Positions 24,087-32,821 are shown, numbered from the stretch's first letter. The stretch is 64,000 nt of DNA from Streptomonospora sp. PA3 (GCF_009728995.1 NZ_VTZW01000016.1:206421-270420), one strand, 5' to 3'. Numbers and translations: made by a program. The notes: generated from the letters alone by a model not told the origin.

Positions 24087-25745
24087 TCATGTGCGGACGA
24101 TCGTGTCCTTGGCCGCCAGCCGCCCGCCGGAGAAGCACAACCGGTAGACCGGCGGCAGCCCGTTCTCCCACTCCACCAGGTAGAAGCGGCACGTCGAACC
24201 GGCCGGCGCCGGCGGCGGGTCGGCCACCTCGCGCGCCGGATAGTCGAAGCGGGGCAGCACGCGTTCGACGGCGGCGCGGTCCTGCCCCACGCTCAGCCGC
24301 GCGTAGTCGTCCGCGGGTAGCACCGAGTTGGCCCCGACGTACCAGAGCGCCGCGAACCCGGCCGCGACGGTACCCCCGGCCAGTCCCGCCGGGACCGCCA
24401 GCGCCGTCACGAGCCACCGCCGGGCGCTGCGGCGCGCCGCCCGCAGTCGGCGGGCGGTCTCCGTCCCGCCGGGCGCGGCGGCGGGCGGCTCCCCGCCGGC
24501 GTCGGGAATGCGCGCGGAGACGGTGAACCCGCGTGCCTCGCCGCCGACCGCCCCGGCACCGTCGTCTCCGCCGGGGTGCGCCCCCGCGCCGGCGCTGAAG
24601 CCGCCGCCCATGCCTTCCACGAGCGAGCGCAGTCCCGCCAGACCGGTGCCGCCGCCGGTCTCGGGTGCGCGCGGGGCGCCGCCGGCGCCTCCGCTGTCCG
24701 CCACCTCGACGGTGGTGGCGTCCCGTGCGCGGGCCACGCGCACGGTCACCGCGGCTCCGGGGGCGTACCGGGCCGCGTTGGTCAGCGCCTCCTGGACGAC
24801 GCGGTGCACCGCCCGGCCGGCCGGCGATGCGGGATCGGGGTCGGGGCCCTCGCGCAGCAGCCGCACATCCAGCCCCGCGCGCACCGCCCGGTCGACCAGC
24901 GCCGCGGCGTCCTCGGCGACCGCCGCCGGCTCCCCCGGTTCCGGCTGCTGCGCGTCCTGACGCAGCATTCCGATGATCTCGCGCAGGCGCAGCGTCGCCC
25001 CGTGCGCGGCCGTACGCAGCGCGGCGGCCTCCTCGCGGGCGCCGCCCTCGTGCGCCATCTCCAGCGCGGCGGCGCGCACCGCGATCAGCGCCAGCTCATG
25101 CCCCAGGGAGTCGTGCATCTCGGTGGCGATGCGGGAGCGCTCGCGCAGCCGGGCGCGTTCGGCGTCCAGCTCGCGGGCGCGCTCCATCCGCTCGGCGATC
25201 GCCCAGCCGGCGGTGCGCAGCTCGGCGTGGCGCCGCCAGTAGCGGCCCGCCAGCCAGGGGGCGACCACGACCGCCGCCAGCACCGCGACGCTCCCGGCCC
25301 AGTCGGTGAGGCCGGAGAGCGCCTCGCGGAGGTCGCCCATGCGGACCCACGTCAGGCCGAGGACCGCCAGAGTGGCCAGCGCAGCGGCGGAGCACATCGC
25401 GACCACGGGAGCGTTCTGCTCGCGGCGCCGCCCGGCGGAGAAGGCCAGCACCGCGCAGGGCACCAGGTAGGCCGCGAGCATGGTCGAGGCGGGCGTGAGG
25501 GCGATGACGGCGGCCTGGACGACCGCCGCCCCCAGCGCCAGGCCGAGCGCGGTGAAGGGCCGCCGGCGCCGCAGCGCGAAGGCGGCTGCGAGCAGCACCG
25601 CCATGGCCGCGGTCTCGGCGGCGGGCGCGGCGCGCACGTCGGACGCCTCAAGGGCGATCAGCCCCGCGCAGCATCCCCACAGCACGGCGTCGCCCGCCGC
25701 GCGCCGCCCCGGCACCAGTCTCCGGCGTGTCCACCGCTCCCGCAT
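24087..25745 (-). CDS. Histidine kinase with extra C-terminal TM and extracytoplasmic domain (module A)
   Basis: A 552-residue HPK7-type kinase. Four or more helices lie within residues about 20-170. A short coiled coil precedes the DHp helix, MHDSLGHELALIAVR, with phospho-acceptor His211. The HATPase domain (about 290-420) has ALTNAARYAPGA (N box) and GGGTGLAGL (G box). Unusually, another TM helix follows at about 447-475, then a domain of about 75 residues (DDYARLSVGQDRAAVERVL and two conserved Cys, CRFY and YRLCFSGG) that should lie outside the cell. The same tail occurs in the module B kinase. A hexamer TACGCT ends 7 bases before the ATG, so the mRNA may be leaderless. Confidence 0.9.
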   Translation of the reverse strand: MRERWTRRRLVPGRRAAGDAVLWGCCAGLIALEASDVRAAPAAETAAMAVLLAAAFALRRRRPFTALGLALGAAVVQAAVIALTPASTMLAAYLVPCAVLAFSAGRRREQNAPVVAMCSAAALATLAVLGLTWVRMGDLREALSGLTDWAGSVAVLAAVVVAPWLAGRYWRRHAELRTAGWAIAERMERARELDAERARLRERSRIATEMHDSLGHELALIAVRAAALEMAHEGGAREEAAALRTAAHGATLRLREIIGMLRQDAQQPEPGEPAAVAEDAAALVDRAVRAGLDVRLLREGPDPDPASPAGRAVHRVVQEALTNAARYAPGAAVTVRVARARDATTVEVADSGGAGGAPRAPETGGGTGLAGLRSLVEGMGGGFSAGAGAHPGGDDGAGAVGGEARGFTVSARIPDAGGEPPAAAPGGTETARRLRAARRSARRWLVTALAVPAGLAGGTVAAGFAALWYVGANSVLPADDYARLSVGQDRAAVERVLPRFDYPAREVADPPPAPAGSTCRFYLVEWENGLPPVYRLCFSGGRLAAKDTIVRT

Positions 25746-25752
25746 ACCCGCC

Positions 25753-25758
25753 AGCGTA
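25753..25758 (-). promoter_or_regulatory. Probable -10 element of histidine kinase A (leaderless)
   Basis: On the minus strand TACGCT is followed by seven bases and then the ATG at 25745, so transcription would begin at or next to the start codon. No ribosome binding site is seen, which is consistent with a leaderless message. Confidence 0.4.
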
Positions 25759-25830
25759 GGGTGCGCCCTCCCTTTTCGGCCCCTGCGCGGGCGCACCGCC
25801 GCGGATCCCCGCCGCACGTCGTGGGCCCCT

Positions 25831-25842
25831 ACTGCCGAAAGT
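25831..25842. promoter_or_regulatory. Type B operator-like site between kinase A and ABC exporter B
   Basis: ACTGCCGAAAGT, a partial dyad of the form ACTnnCGnnAGT, lies between the divergent starts of histidine kinase A (25745) and ABC ATPase B (25935). The identical 12-mer recurs at 30305-30316, upstream of histidine kinase B, and nowhere else that I noticed. Its centre is 56.5 bp before the -10 at 25893. It is probably the target of the module B regulator, and its position means that regulator could also control the module A kinase. Confidence 0.55.
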
Positions 25843-25892
25843 CGGTGCCGGCGGGTGCCGTTCGCGCACTGCCCGGCCCGGCCGCCGGTTCC

Positions 25893-25898
25893 TAGTGT
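25893..25898 (+). promoter_or_regulatory. Probable -10 element of ABC exporter B
   Basis: TAGTGT lies 36 bases before the GTG at 25935 and occupies the same relative place as TAGCGT in module A. No clear -35 is visible, which suggests activation from the upstream type B site. Confidence 0.4.
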
Positions 25899-25934
25899 CG
25901 GCGGCGTACTCGAAACCAGAACGAGGAGACCGCC

Positions 25935-26894
25935 GTGATAAGCCTGCGGGAACTGACCAAACGCTACGGGGACAAGGTGGTGGTGGACCGGCTCTCCGTC
26001 GAGCTCGCCCCCGGTAAGGTGACCGGATTCCTCGGCCCCAACGGGGCGGGGAAGTCGACGACGATGCGCATGGTGCTGGGGCTGGACCGCCCCACGGCCG
26101 GCCGGGCGCTGGTCGACGGCGTGCCCTACGCACAGCTGCGCCACCCCATGCGCCGGGTCGGCGCGCTGCTGGACGCCAAGGCCGTGCACCCCGGCCGCAC
26201 CGCCCGCAACCACCTCACCGCGATGGCGCGCAGCAACGGGATCCCGCTGCGCCGCGTCGGCGAGGTGCTGGAGACCGTGGGCCTGGCGGAGGTCGCCGAT
26301 CGCCGGGCCGGAAAGTTCTCGCTGGGCATGGGCCAGCGGCTGGGCATCGCCGGCGCGCTGCTGGGCGATCCGGACATCCTGATGTTCGACGAGCCCGTCA
26401 ACGGCCTCGACCCCGACGGCGTCCGGTGGGTCCGCGGGCTGATGCGGTCGCTGGCGGCCGAGGGCCGCACCGTGTTCGTCTCCAGCCATCTGATGAGCGA
26501 GATGCAGACGACGGCCGACCACCTGGTGGTCATCGGCAAGGGCCGGCTTATCGCCGACGCCCCGATCGCCGAGCTCATCGACGCCAGTTCCCTGACGGCG
26601 GTGCGGGTGCGCACTCCCCAGCCCGACGAGCTGGAGCAGCAGCTGCTGGTGGCCGGGATGCGGGTGGAGCGCCGCGGCGGCGACGAGCTGATCGTGACGG
26701 GCGGGGACCTGGACCGCGTCGGCGGTGTGGCCTACCAGGCCGGCGTGCGGATCAACGAACTCAGCCCGCGCGCGGCGTCGCTGGAGCAGGCCTACATGGA
26801 GCTGACGGCCTCCAGCGTGGAGTTCGCGGCCCCCGCGGCGCCCGGCGCCGGCGGGGATTCGGCGGCCGGTATCGGCGAGAAGGAGCGGGTGTGA
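25935..26894 (+). CDS. ABC exporter ATP-binding protein (module B)
   Basis: A 319-residue ATPase starting VISLRELTKRYGDKVVVDR; GAGGAG lies seven bases before the GTG. Walker A GPNGAGKST, signature FSLGMGQRLGIAGALLG, Walker B ILMFDEPVNGLD and switch His VFVSSHLMSEM are all intact. It is strikingly similar along its whole length to the module A ATPase (same GLDRPT, GALLDAKAVHPGR and LEQAYMELT motifs), so the two modules arose by duplication or parallel acquisition. The stop overlaps the permease GTG. It is presumably an exporter of an antimicrobial or lipid-like compound under two-component control. Confidence 0.95.
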   Translation: MISLRELTKRYGDKVVVDRLSVELAPGKVTGFLGPNGAGKSTTMRMVLGLDRPTAGRALVDGVPYAQLRHPMRRVGALLDAKAVHPGRTARNHLTAMARSNGIPLRRVGEVLETVGLAEVADRRAGKFSLGMGQRLGIAGALLGDPDILMFDEPVNGLDPDGVRWVRGLMRSLAAEGRTVFVSSHLMSEMQTTADHLVVIGKGRLIADAPIAELIDASSLTAVRVRTPQPDELEQQLLVAGMRVERRGGDELIVTGGDLDRVGGVAYQAGVRINELSPRAASLEQAYMELTASSVEFAAPAAPGAGGDSAAGIGEKERV

Positions 26895-27688
26895 CCATGG
26901 CAGCGACGACACACGAGCGGCGCCCCGCGCCGCGGCAGGCCGCGGGCGGCGGGCTGCCCGGCGCCATCGCGGCGGAGTGGACCAAGCTGTGGGGCCTGCG
27001 CTCGACCTGGCTGTGCCTGGCCGTGGCGGTGCTGGCCACCGGAGGCACGGCGCTGCTGGCTGCGCTGGCGCTGAACGCCGGCGACAGCACCGAGACCCTG
27101 CCCGTCAACGCGCTGGCGACCACGTCTGTGCTGCTGAGCCAGTTCGCGCTGGTGGCCGTGGCCGCGCTGACGGTGACCGGCGAGTACGCGACCGGAGCGA
27201 TGCGCACCACCCTGACGACGGTGCCCGACCGCGCCCGCATGCTGCTGGCCAAGGCCGCGGTCCTGGCGGTCGCGGTGTCGGTGACGGGGCTGGTGGCCGG
27301 CGCGTCGTCCATCGCCGCGACCGCGGGGGTGTTCGGCGACGCCGCGGTCTTCGAGACGGCCTACGTGGTGCACGGCACCGTGGGAACCGCCGGCTACCTG
27401 CTGGCCGTCTCGCTGTTCACGCTGGGCCTGGGCCTGGTGATGCGCAGCACGGCGGGCGCCATCACCACCGCCGTCGCGGTGCTGATGGCGATCCCGATGA
27501 TCAGCCAGATGATCGGCGACGAGACGGTCACGCGGATCGTGGACCACCTGCCCGCCACGGCCGGGATGCCGCTGATGATCGGCGTGGACAACCCCTACGG
27601 CTGGGGCACCGGCGCGCTGCTGCTGGCCGGCTGGGCCGCGCTGGCGCTGGCCGCGGGCTATGCCGTGCTGAGCAGGCGCGACGCCTGA
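26891..27688 (+). CDS. ABC-2 type exporter permease (module B)
   Basis: A 265-residue integral membrane protein with about six helices. It starts at the GTG overlapping the ATPase stop (GTGA); an ATG two codons later is an alternative. The N-terminal AAEWTKLWGLRSTWLCLAVA and the TGEYATGAMRTTLTTVPDR motif match the module A permease. It pairs with the upstream ATPase to make a two-gene exporter. The substrate is unknown. A strong hairpin follows at 27714. Confidence 0.9.
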   Translation: MTMAATTHERRPAPRQAAGGGLPGAIAAEWTKLWGLRSTWLCLAVAVLATGGTALLAALALNAGDSTETLPVNALATTSVLLSQFALVAVAALTVTGEYATGAMRTTLTTVPDRARMLLAKAAVLAVAVSVTGLVAGASSIAATAGVFGDAAVFETAYVVHGTVGTAGYLLAVSLFTLGLGLVMRSTAGAITTAVAVLMAIPMISQMIGDETVTRIVDHLPATAGMPLMIGVDNPYGWGTGALLLAGWAALALAAGYAVLSRRDA

Positions 27689-27713
27689 GCAGCGGCAGCC
27701 GAACACATCTGCC

Positions 27714-27743
27714 GGCGGTCCGCCTCGCGGGAGGCGGACCGCC
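27714..27743. terminator. Hairpin between permease B and response regulator B
   Basis: GGCGGTCCGCCTC (27714-27726) and its exact complement (27731-27743) form a 13-bp stem with a 4-nt loop in the 206-bp gap between convergent genes. This is a strong bidirectional terminator candidate. The rest of the gap (27744-27894) shows nothing I can name. Confidence 0.7.
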
Positions 27744-27894
27744 GATGCGTGCGCCCGCGCAGCGCCGCCAGGGCATCCCGCATGGCTCCGCCGGTCCGCG
27801 CGAGCGGGCCGGCGGGCCGGCGAGAAGGCAGCGGTCGCCGCCCGTGCATGCGCCCCGCGGCCCGCGAGGACGTCGGACGCGCCCCAGCCCGGAA

Positions 27895-28554
27895 TCAGGC
27901 TCCGGTGTCGACCAGGCCGGCCTCGTAGGCGAGGATCGCCGCCTGCACGCGGTTGCGCATGTCCAGCCGGTTCAGGATCGCGCTGACGTAGCTCTTGACC
28001 GTGCCCTCCACCAGGTAAAGGCGGCGGGCGATCTCGGCGTTGGACAGCCCTTCCCCCACCAGCGCCAGCACGTCGCGTTCGCGCTCGGTCAGCTCCGCGA
28101 CGCGGGCGCGGGCATCGGCGCCGCGGCCCATCCGGCCGCCGCTGAGCTCGTCGATGACATGGCGGGCCACCCGCGGCGCCAGGTAGGCGGCGCCGTCGGC
28201 GACCGCGTGCACCCCCGCGAGCAGCTCGCGGGGGTCTCCCGCCTTGAGCAGGAAGCCCGCCGCGCCCTCGCTCAGCGCGCGGGAGATGTAGGCGTCCTCG
28301 TCGAAGGTGGTCAGGATGACCACGGCGGTCGGGAGCCGCTCGCGGCGGATCTCGGCGGCCGCGCTGAGCCCGTCGAGGCGGGGCATGCGGATGTCGATGA
28401 GTGCCACGTCGGGGCGGTGCGAGCGGGTCAGCTCGATGGCCTCGCGGCCGTCGGCGGCCTCGGCCACCACCTCGATCCCCGCGTCGGTGTCCAGGATGGC
28501 CCGCACGCCCGCCCGGATCATCGCCTCGTCGTCGGCCAGCAGCACCCGGGTCAT
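27895..28554 (-). CDS. NarL/LuxR-family response regulator (module B)
   Basis: A 219-residue regulator starting MTRVLLADDEAMIRAG. I preferred this ATG to a GTG eight codons upstream because GGAGGAAAGG sits just before it. The receiver has DD at 8-9, Asp54 in ALIDIRMP, VILTTF and LLKAGDP. The LuxR HTH contains LTERERDVLALVGEGLSNAE and YLVEGTVKSYVSAILNRL. The recognition helix differs from that of the module A regulator (GTVKSYVSAIL versus GTVKVHVGSIL), in keeping with the two modules having different operator sequences. It is encoded downstream of kinase B in one transcript. Confidence 0.95.
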   Translation of the reverse strand: MTRVLLADDEAMIRAGVRAILDTDAGIEVVAEAADGREAIELTRSHRPDVALIDIRMPRLDGLSAAAEIRRERLPTAVVILTTFDEDAYISRALSEGAAGFLLKAGDPRELLAGVHAVADGAAYLAPRVARHVIDELSGGRMGRGADARARVAELTERERDVLALVGEGLSNAEIARRLYLVEGTVKSYVSAILNRLDMRNRVQAAILAYEAGLVDTGA

Positions 28555-28627
28555 CGGGGCCCACGTCCTTTCCTCCACCGGATCTCCCGTTCGCGCCCGC
28601 CTCGCCGCGGGGCCCGACGCCGGGCCC

Positions 28628-30268
28628 TCACGCCTCGGCGTCCGGGTAGGGGCCCAGCTCCGGCAGCGACTCCTTGGACACCAGCTCGCCGCCGCCGAAG
28701 CACAGGCGGTAGATGCTGTAGTCGCCGGTGGGAAGACCGGTGCCGGAGCGGTAGTAGCGGCAGTCGTAGCGGTCGGCCGCGGCGCTGGTGTCGTCGGCGT
28801 ATTCGTACTCCCGCCAGGGCAGCAGCGGCTCGACCTCCTCCTGCGGGGTTCCCACGCGCAGAGCCGCGTACTCGGCGGGGTCCAAGGTCGTGGCGGCCAG
28901 GCGCAGGTAGGTGCTGGCTCCGGCGGCGCCGATCGCCAGAGCCACCAGCAGCACGCCCGCGACGGCCATCCGCACCGTGCGCCGGCGCAGCCGGCGCCCC
29001 GCGGCGCGCCGGTGCTCGTCGGCCGCGGGCGGTCCGCCGGCCTCCTCGGCGCCGGGCGCGGCGGCTCGGGCGCCCTCGGCCGGGAAGCGCGCGGTGACCG
29101 CGAACCCCTCGCCGCGCTCGCCGGCCTCCAGCGTGCCCCCGGCCAGCCGTACCCGTTCGCCGAGCCCGATGAGACCGCTTCCGCCGCCGGCGGCGTCGCG
29201 CCCGCGGGACGGCTCCCAGCGCGGCGCGCCGTTGGAAACCGTGACGGCGACCTCGCCTGCCGGGCGCTCCAGCCGGATGCGCACCGGCGCGCCGGGCGCG
29301 TGCCGGGTGGCGTTGGTCAGCCCCTCCTGGACGACCCGGTAGGCGGCCCGGTCGACCATGGGTGCGATGCCCTCCCAGGTCCCGGAGCGCTCCAGCACCA
29401 CGTCGACGCCGGAGCGGCGGGCGCGTTCGACCACCTCGGCGATCCCCTCGCCGGCGGGCGCGGTCGGCGCGGCCTGACCGGACTCGCGCAGCACGCCGAC
29501 GATCTCGCGCAGCCGCTCGGTGGCCGCCGTGGCGCTTTCGCGCAGCTCCCCCGCCGCGGCGCGGTGCCGCTCCGCCATGTCGGAGGCCAGCTCCAGGGCT
29601 CCGGCCCGCAGCGCGATCAGGCTGAGCTCGTGGCCCAGCGAGTCGTGCATGTCCTGGGCGATGCGCGAACGCTCCCGCAACCGCGCCTCCTCGGCGGCGA
29701 TGCGCTGCTCGCGCTCCAGCCGGCGCGCCCGTTCCCAGCCTGCCTCGTCGAGGTTCCTGCGCTGGCGCCGGTAGCTGCCGACCATCCACGGCAGGACGAT
29801 GCTGAACACGTAGGTGATCAGCATCCCCGGTACGTCCAGCGCCAGTTCCGGCGCTGCGATCACCACCGCGCTCAGCCAGACGGCGCCCGCCGCGCACGCC
29901 GCCGCCGCCGGCCACACCCGGGCGTCCCGCCGGCCCAGCAGGTAGCACAGCACGGTGACGGCGAACGCCGCCCCGGGAGCCATCAGCTCCGCAACCACCA
30001 GCGCCAGCACGGCGGCGGCCAGCGGATAGGGGCGGCTCAGCGCGACCGCGGCGGCCAGCAGGGCCATCGTGGCGGCCGCATCCAGGGGCGACTCCACGAC
30101 CGCGGACTCGACTCCGTCGAGGGCCGCCGCCAGCCCCATCAGCACCGGTACGCACAGCACGGCCCACAGCAGCAGGTCGAGGGCGACGGTGCGGGGAGTC
30201 GGACGGCCGCTGAGCGGACGCAGCAGCTCGCCGCCCGCGCGCGCGGCGGCCGCACCCGGCTGTCTCAT
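28628..30268 (-). CDS. Histidine kinase with extra C-terminal TM and extracytoplasmic domain (module B)
   Basis: A 546-residue HPK7-type kinase. Several helices lie within residues about 28-165. The DHp helix is MHDSLGHELSLIALR with His208. The HATPase domain carries GLTNATRHAPGA and GGGSGLIGLGERV. After the kinase core a TM helix (about 430-455) leads to a C-terminal domain of about 90 residues (AEYAALRVGTPQEEVEPLLP, then CRYYRSG and YRLCFGGGELVSKE). It has the pattern of SmpA/BamE-like small lipid-facing domains. The same tail is present in kinase A. TACCGT ends seven bases before the ATG, so this gene also looks leaderless, and a type B operator lies about 42 bp upstream of the start. Confidence 0.9.
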   Translation of the reverse strand: MRQPGAAAARAGGELLRPLSGRPTPRTVALDLLLWAVLCVPVLMGLAAALDGVESAVVESPLDAAATMALLAAAVALSRPYPLAAAVLALVVAELMAPGAAFAVTVLCYLLGRRDARVWPAAAACAAGAVWLSAVVIAAPELALDVPGMLITYVFSIVLPWMVGSYRRQRRNLDEAGWERARRLEREQRIAAEEARLRERSRIAQDMHDSLGHELSLIALRAGALELASDMAERHRAAAGELRESATAATERLREIVGVLRESGQAAPTAPAGEGIAEVVERARRSGVDVVLERSGTWEGIAPMVDRAAYRVVQEGLTNATRHAPGAPVRIRLERPAGEVAVTVSNGAPRWEPSRGRDAAGGGSGLIGLGERVRLAGGTLEAGERGEGFAVTARFPAEGARAAAPGAEEAGGPPAADEHRRAAGRRLRRRTVRMAVAGVLLVALAIGAAGASTYLRLAATTLDPAEYAALRVGTPQEEVEPLLPWREYEYADDTSAAADRYDCRYYRSGTGLPTGDYSIYRLCFGGGELVSKESLPELGPYPDAEA

Positions 30269-30304
30269 GCCGCCGACGGTACCGCGCCCGCAGTGGGCCC
30301 CGGC

Positions 30305-30316
30305 ACTGCCGAAAGT
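30305..30316. promoter_or_regulatory. Second type B operator-like site, upstream of kinase B
   Basis: ACTGCCGAAAGT is identical to the copy at 25831-25842, followed by a GG-rich flank in both. If TACCGT (30276-30281, minus strand) is the -10, the site is centred near -41.5, a classical activator position. This suggests autoregulation of the module B two-component operon. Confidence 0.5.
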
Positions 30317-30365
30317 GGTGGCCGCCCCTGGTCGCAGGTGCCGTGCCGAGCGCAGAAGGCGCCGC

Positions 30366-31607
30366 TCACAGCAGCGGGCGCAGCGGCATCAGCAGCGACT
30401 CGCACAGCTTCGCCACCAGGGGGCGCCCCGCCCACTCCTGTGGGGTGAGCCGCCGGGCGTTGGTGGAGTCCTTGGCGAAGACGCGCTCCAGGTGCGCTGC
30501 CAGGTCGGGGTCGAAGACCTCGATGTTGATCTCGTAGTTGCCCGTGAGGCTGAGGCGGTCGACGTTGGCGGTGCCGATCGTCGACCAGCGCCCGTCGATG
30601 GTGGCGGTCTTGGCGTGCACCATGGCGTTCTGGTACAGGCACAGCTTCACGCCGCCGCGCAGCAGTTCGCCGTAGAAGCCGCGCGATATCCAGTCGGCCA
30701 CGACGTGGTTGGAGGTCTCGGGCATGAGGATCCGCACGTCGACGCCGCGCCGGGCCGCGTCGATCAGGGCGTGCAGGATCTCCTTGTCGGGGATGAAGTA
30801 GGCCTGGGTGATGTAGATGTGCTCGCGCGCCCTGTCGATGGCCTCCAGGTACATGCCGCGGATGGGGTAGATCAGCAGCTCGGGCACGTTGCGGTGGGCG
30901 CGGATCGCCGGGGACCACTCCGGGGTGCCGGTGTCGGCGATGCGCGGCTGGTCCTCGCCGCACAGCATGTTCCAGAAGTCGCGGAAGGCGTTCTCCAGTT
31001 CCCACACCGCCGGACCCGCCAGGCGCAGGTGGGTGTCGCGCCACTGCGTGGCGTAGACGGAACCGACGTTGTAGCCGCCGACGAAGCCGACCTCGCCGTC
31101 GACGGTGAGGATCTTGCGGTGGGCGCGTCCGGATTTGCGGATGTCCAGCAGCAGGATGCCCGGCCGCAGCAGCGGATAGGCCAGGACGTGGATGCCGGGC
31201 GGGAACCGGAAGAACTTACGGGGAACGACCAGGTTGGCGAAGGAGTCGTAGAGGAAGTAGACCTCGACGCCGCGGTCTGCCGCCTCGATCAGCGCCCGCT
31301 TGAACCGGCGCCCGGTGGCGTCGCCCTTGACGATGAAGGACTCGAACATGATGCGGTGGCGGGCGCCGCGGATCGCCTCCAGCATGTCGCGGTAGAGGTC
31401 CTCGCCGTAGGTGTAGACGGTGAACTCGCTCGCCCCCACCGGCACGGTCTTGGGCGGTGTGCGGGGGAAGTCGGCGCGCCGGGGGCGGACCCGCTTGCGC
31501 CACTGGTTGACGGCGACGAGGCCGATGACCACGGCGAGCTGGGTGCCCAGGAAGCCCAGCAGCCCGCGCAGGAGCACGGTGGCCACCGACAGGCGTTTTC
31601 GCGGCAT
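30366..31607 (-). CDS. Cardiolipin synthase-like phospholipase D family protein
   Basis: A 413-residue membrane enzyme starting MPRKRLSVATVLL. One N-terminal helix (about 8-30) is followed by two PLD half-domains. The first HKD motif is HRKILTVDGEVGFVGGYN (about 190-207) and the second VHAKTATIDGRWSTIGTAN (about 345-363), so both catalytic His/Lys sets are present. Such enzymes transfer a phosphatidyl group between phosphatidylglycerol or CDP-diacylglycerol and glycerol lipids to make cardiolipin. Some are exporters' or stress-related PLDs instead. Only one N-terminal helix is present, where many Cls proteins have two. GGAGAC precedes the ATG. An upstream in-frame ATG was rejected. Confidence 0.85.
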   Translation of the reverse strand: MPRKRLSVATVLLRGLLGFLGTQLAVVIGLVAVNQWRKRVRPRRADFPRTPPKTVPVGASEFTVYTYGEDLYRDMLEAIRGARHRIMFESFIVKGDATGRRFKRALIEAADRGVEVYFLYDSFANLVVPRKFFRFPPGIHVLAYPLLRPGILLLDIRKSGRAHRKILTVDGEVGFVGGYNVGSVYATQWRDTHLRLAGPAVWELENAFRDFWNMLCGEDQPRIADTGTPEWSPAIRAHRNVPELLIYPIRGMYLEAIDRAREHIYITQAYFIPDKEILHALIDAARRGVDVRILMPETSNHVVADWISRGFYGELLRGGVKLCLYQNAMVHAKTATIDGRWSTIGTANVDRLSLTGNYEINIEVFDPDLAAHLERVFAKDSTNARRLTPQEWAGRPLVAKLCESLLMPLRPLL

Positions 31608-31929
31608 CGTGCTGTCTCCAGTCCGGGTTCCCCCTGTCCCGCGCCGGCGGGCGGCCGGTGCGCGACGTCCGGCGGCAGGCGGTGTCGATCGCGGCATTGT
31701 GGACCATTAACCGTATCGCGGCCGGTTGACGCGCGGCGGGACGGACTTCCGCGCGCCCCGCACGGGGCGGCACCGGTCGCGGCGCCGCGGCGGGCTCGCA
31801 TCCGCCCGGCCCTCCGTCGACGGCCGCTGCGGCGCCGACAGCCGGACGGGCCGCGCCGGAGGCGTCCCCCATCCGCCCGAATGCCCCGCCATCGTAGAAT
31901 GCCGGAAAAGTCCGATAGAGAGCTGAACC
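31608..31929. promoter_or_regulatory. Divergent region between cls-like and methyltransferase genes
   Basis: A 322-bp gap with two divergent starts. On the right, TAGAAT at 31895-31900 is a good -10 for the methyltransferase, 29 bases before its ATG. The less GC-rich patch at 31694-31716 (CATTGTGGACCATTAACCG) probably contains the leftward promoter. I see no operator repeat. Confidence 0.4.
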
Positions 31930-32757
31930 ATGAGCCACTCCCCCGGCGCCGGCGGCGCGTCCTCCACCGACCGGCCCGAACTCGACACGTCGGTGCCGCA
32001 CTCGGCGCGGGTGTGGAACCACTGGCTGGGCGGCAAGGACAACTACGCCGTCGACCGCGAGGTCGGCGAGCAACTGCGCGCGATGATGCCCGACGTGATC
32101 GTCAGCGCCCGCGCCGACCGGGAGTTCCTGCAGCGTGCGGTGACCTACCTGGTCCGCGAGGCCGGCCTCCGCCAGTTCCTCGACCTGGGCACCGGCCTGC
32201 CGACCGCGGACAACACCCACGAGGTCGCCCAGCGCCTGGCGCCCGAGAGCAGGGTCGTCTACGTCGACAACGACCCGCTGGTGCTCGTGCACGCCCAGGC
32301 CCTGCTGGTGGGTACGCCCGAGGGCGCCACCGACTACGTCAGCGCCGACGTCCACGACCCGGGGACCGTACTGCGCGAGGCGGCCCGGACGCTGGACTTC
32401 ACGCGGCCGGTCGGGCTGATGATGCTGGGCATCCTCAACTACGTCATCGGCGCCGACGAGGCGCGCTCCATCGTCGGCGAGCTGATGGGCGCGCTGCCCT
32501 CGGGCAGCCACCTGGTGATCGGCCACCCCACAGCCGACTACGACCCCGAGGGCATGGCCGAGCTGCTGCGGATCTGGAACTCGGCCAACCCGGCCGAGAT
32601 GCGGGCGCGCAACCGCACGGAGGTCGCCGCTCTCCTCGACGGCCTGGAGCCACTGGAGCCGGGAGTCGTCCCCGCCTCGCGCTGGCGGCCTACCGCGGGC
32701 ACGCTCTACGCCGACCGCGACGTCTCCCAGCTGTGCGCGGTGGCGCGCAAGCCCTGA
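31930..32757 (+). CDS. SAM-dependent methyltransferase (DUF574/S-adenosyl methyltransferase family)
   Basis: A 275-residue cytosolic protein. The N-terminal family signature is SARVWNHWLGGKDNYAVDR (about 25-43). The SAM-binding motif is FLDLGTGLPTADNTHEVAQ (about 92-110), with the acidic ribose-binding end of strand 2 in VVYVDNDPLVL. These proteins are expanded in streptomycetes and relatives, often close to regulators, and their methyl acceptors are mostly unknown. Length and motifs are typical. It is preceded by a TAGAAT promoter element and appears monocistronic, with the broken MFS gene 65 bp downstream. Confidence 0.9.
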   Translation: MSHSPGAGGASSTDRPELDTSVPHSARVWNHWLGGKDNYAVDREVGEQLRAMMPDVIVSARADREFLQRAVTYLVREAGLRQFLDLGTGLPTADNTHEVAQRLAPESRVVYVDNDPLVLVHAQALLVGTPEGATDYVSADVHDPGTVLREAARTLDFTRPVGLMMLGILNYVIGADEARSIVGELMGALPSGSHLVIGHPTADYDPEGMAELLRIWNSANPAEMRARNRTEVAALLDGLEPLEPGVVPASRWRPTAGTLYADRDVSQLCAVARKP

Positions 32758-32808
32758 GGCGGCGGCCGGTCCTGCCGATAAGCCCGTGCGCCCCGGCCCC
32801 GCCCGCGC

Positions 32809-32814
32809 TAGCCT
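32809..32814 (+). promoter_or_regulatory. Probable -10 of the MFS gene
   Basis: TAGCCT is followed by seven bases and then ATG at 32822, the spacing expected for a leaderless transcript. It supports 32822 as the original start codon, and hence the reading of the TGA at 32837 as a nonsense codon. Confidence 0.4.
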
Positions 32815-32821
32815 TGCCGGT

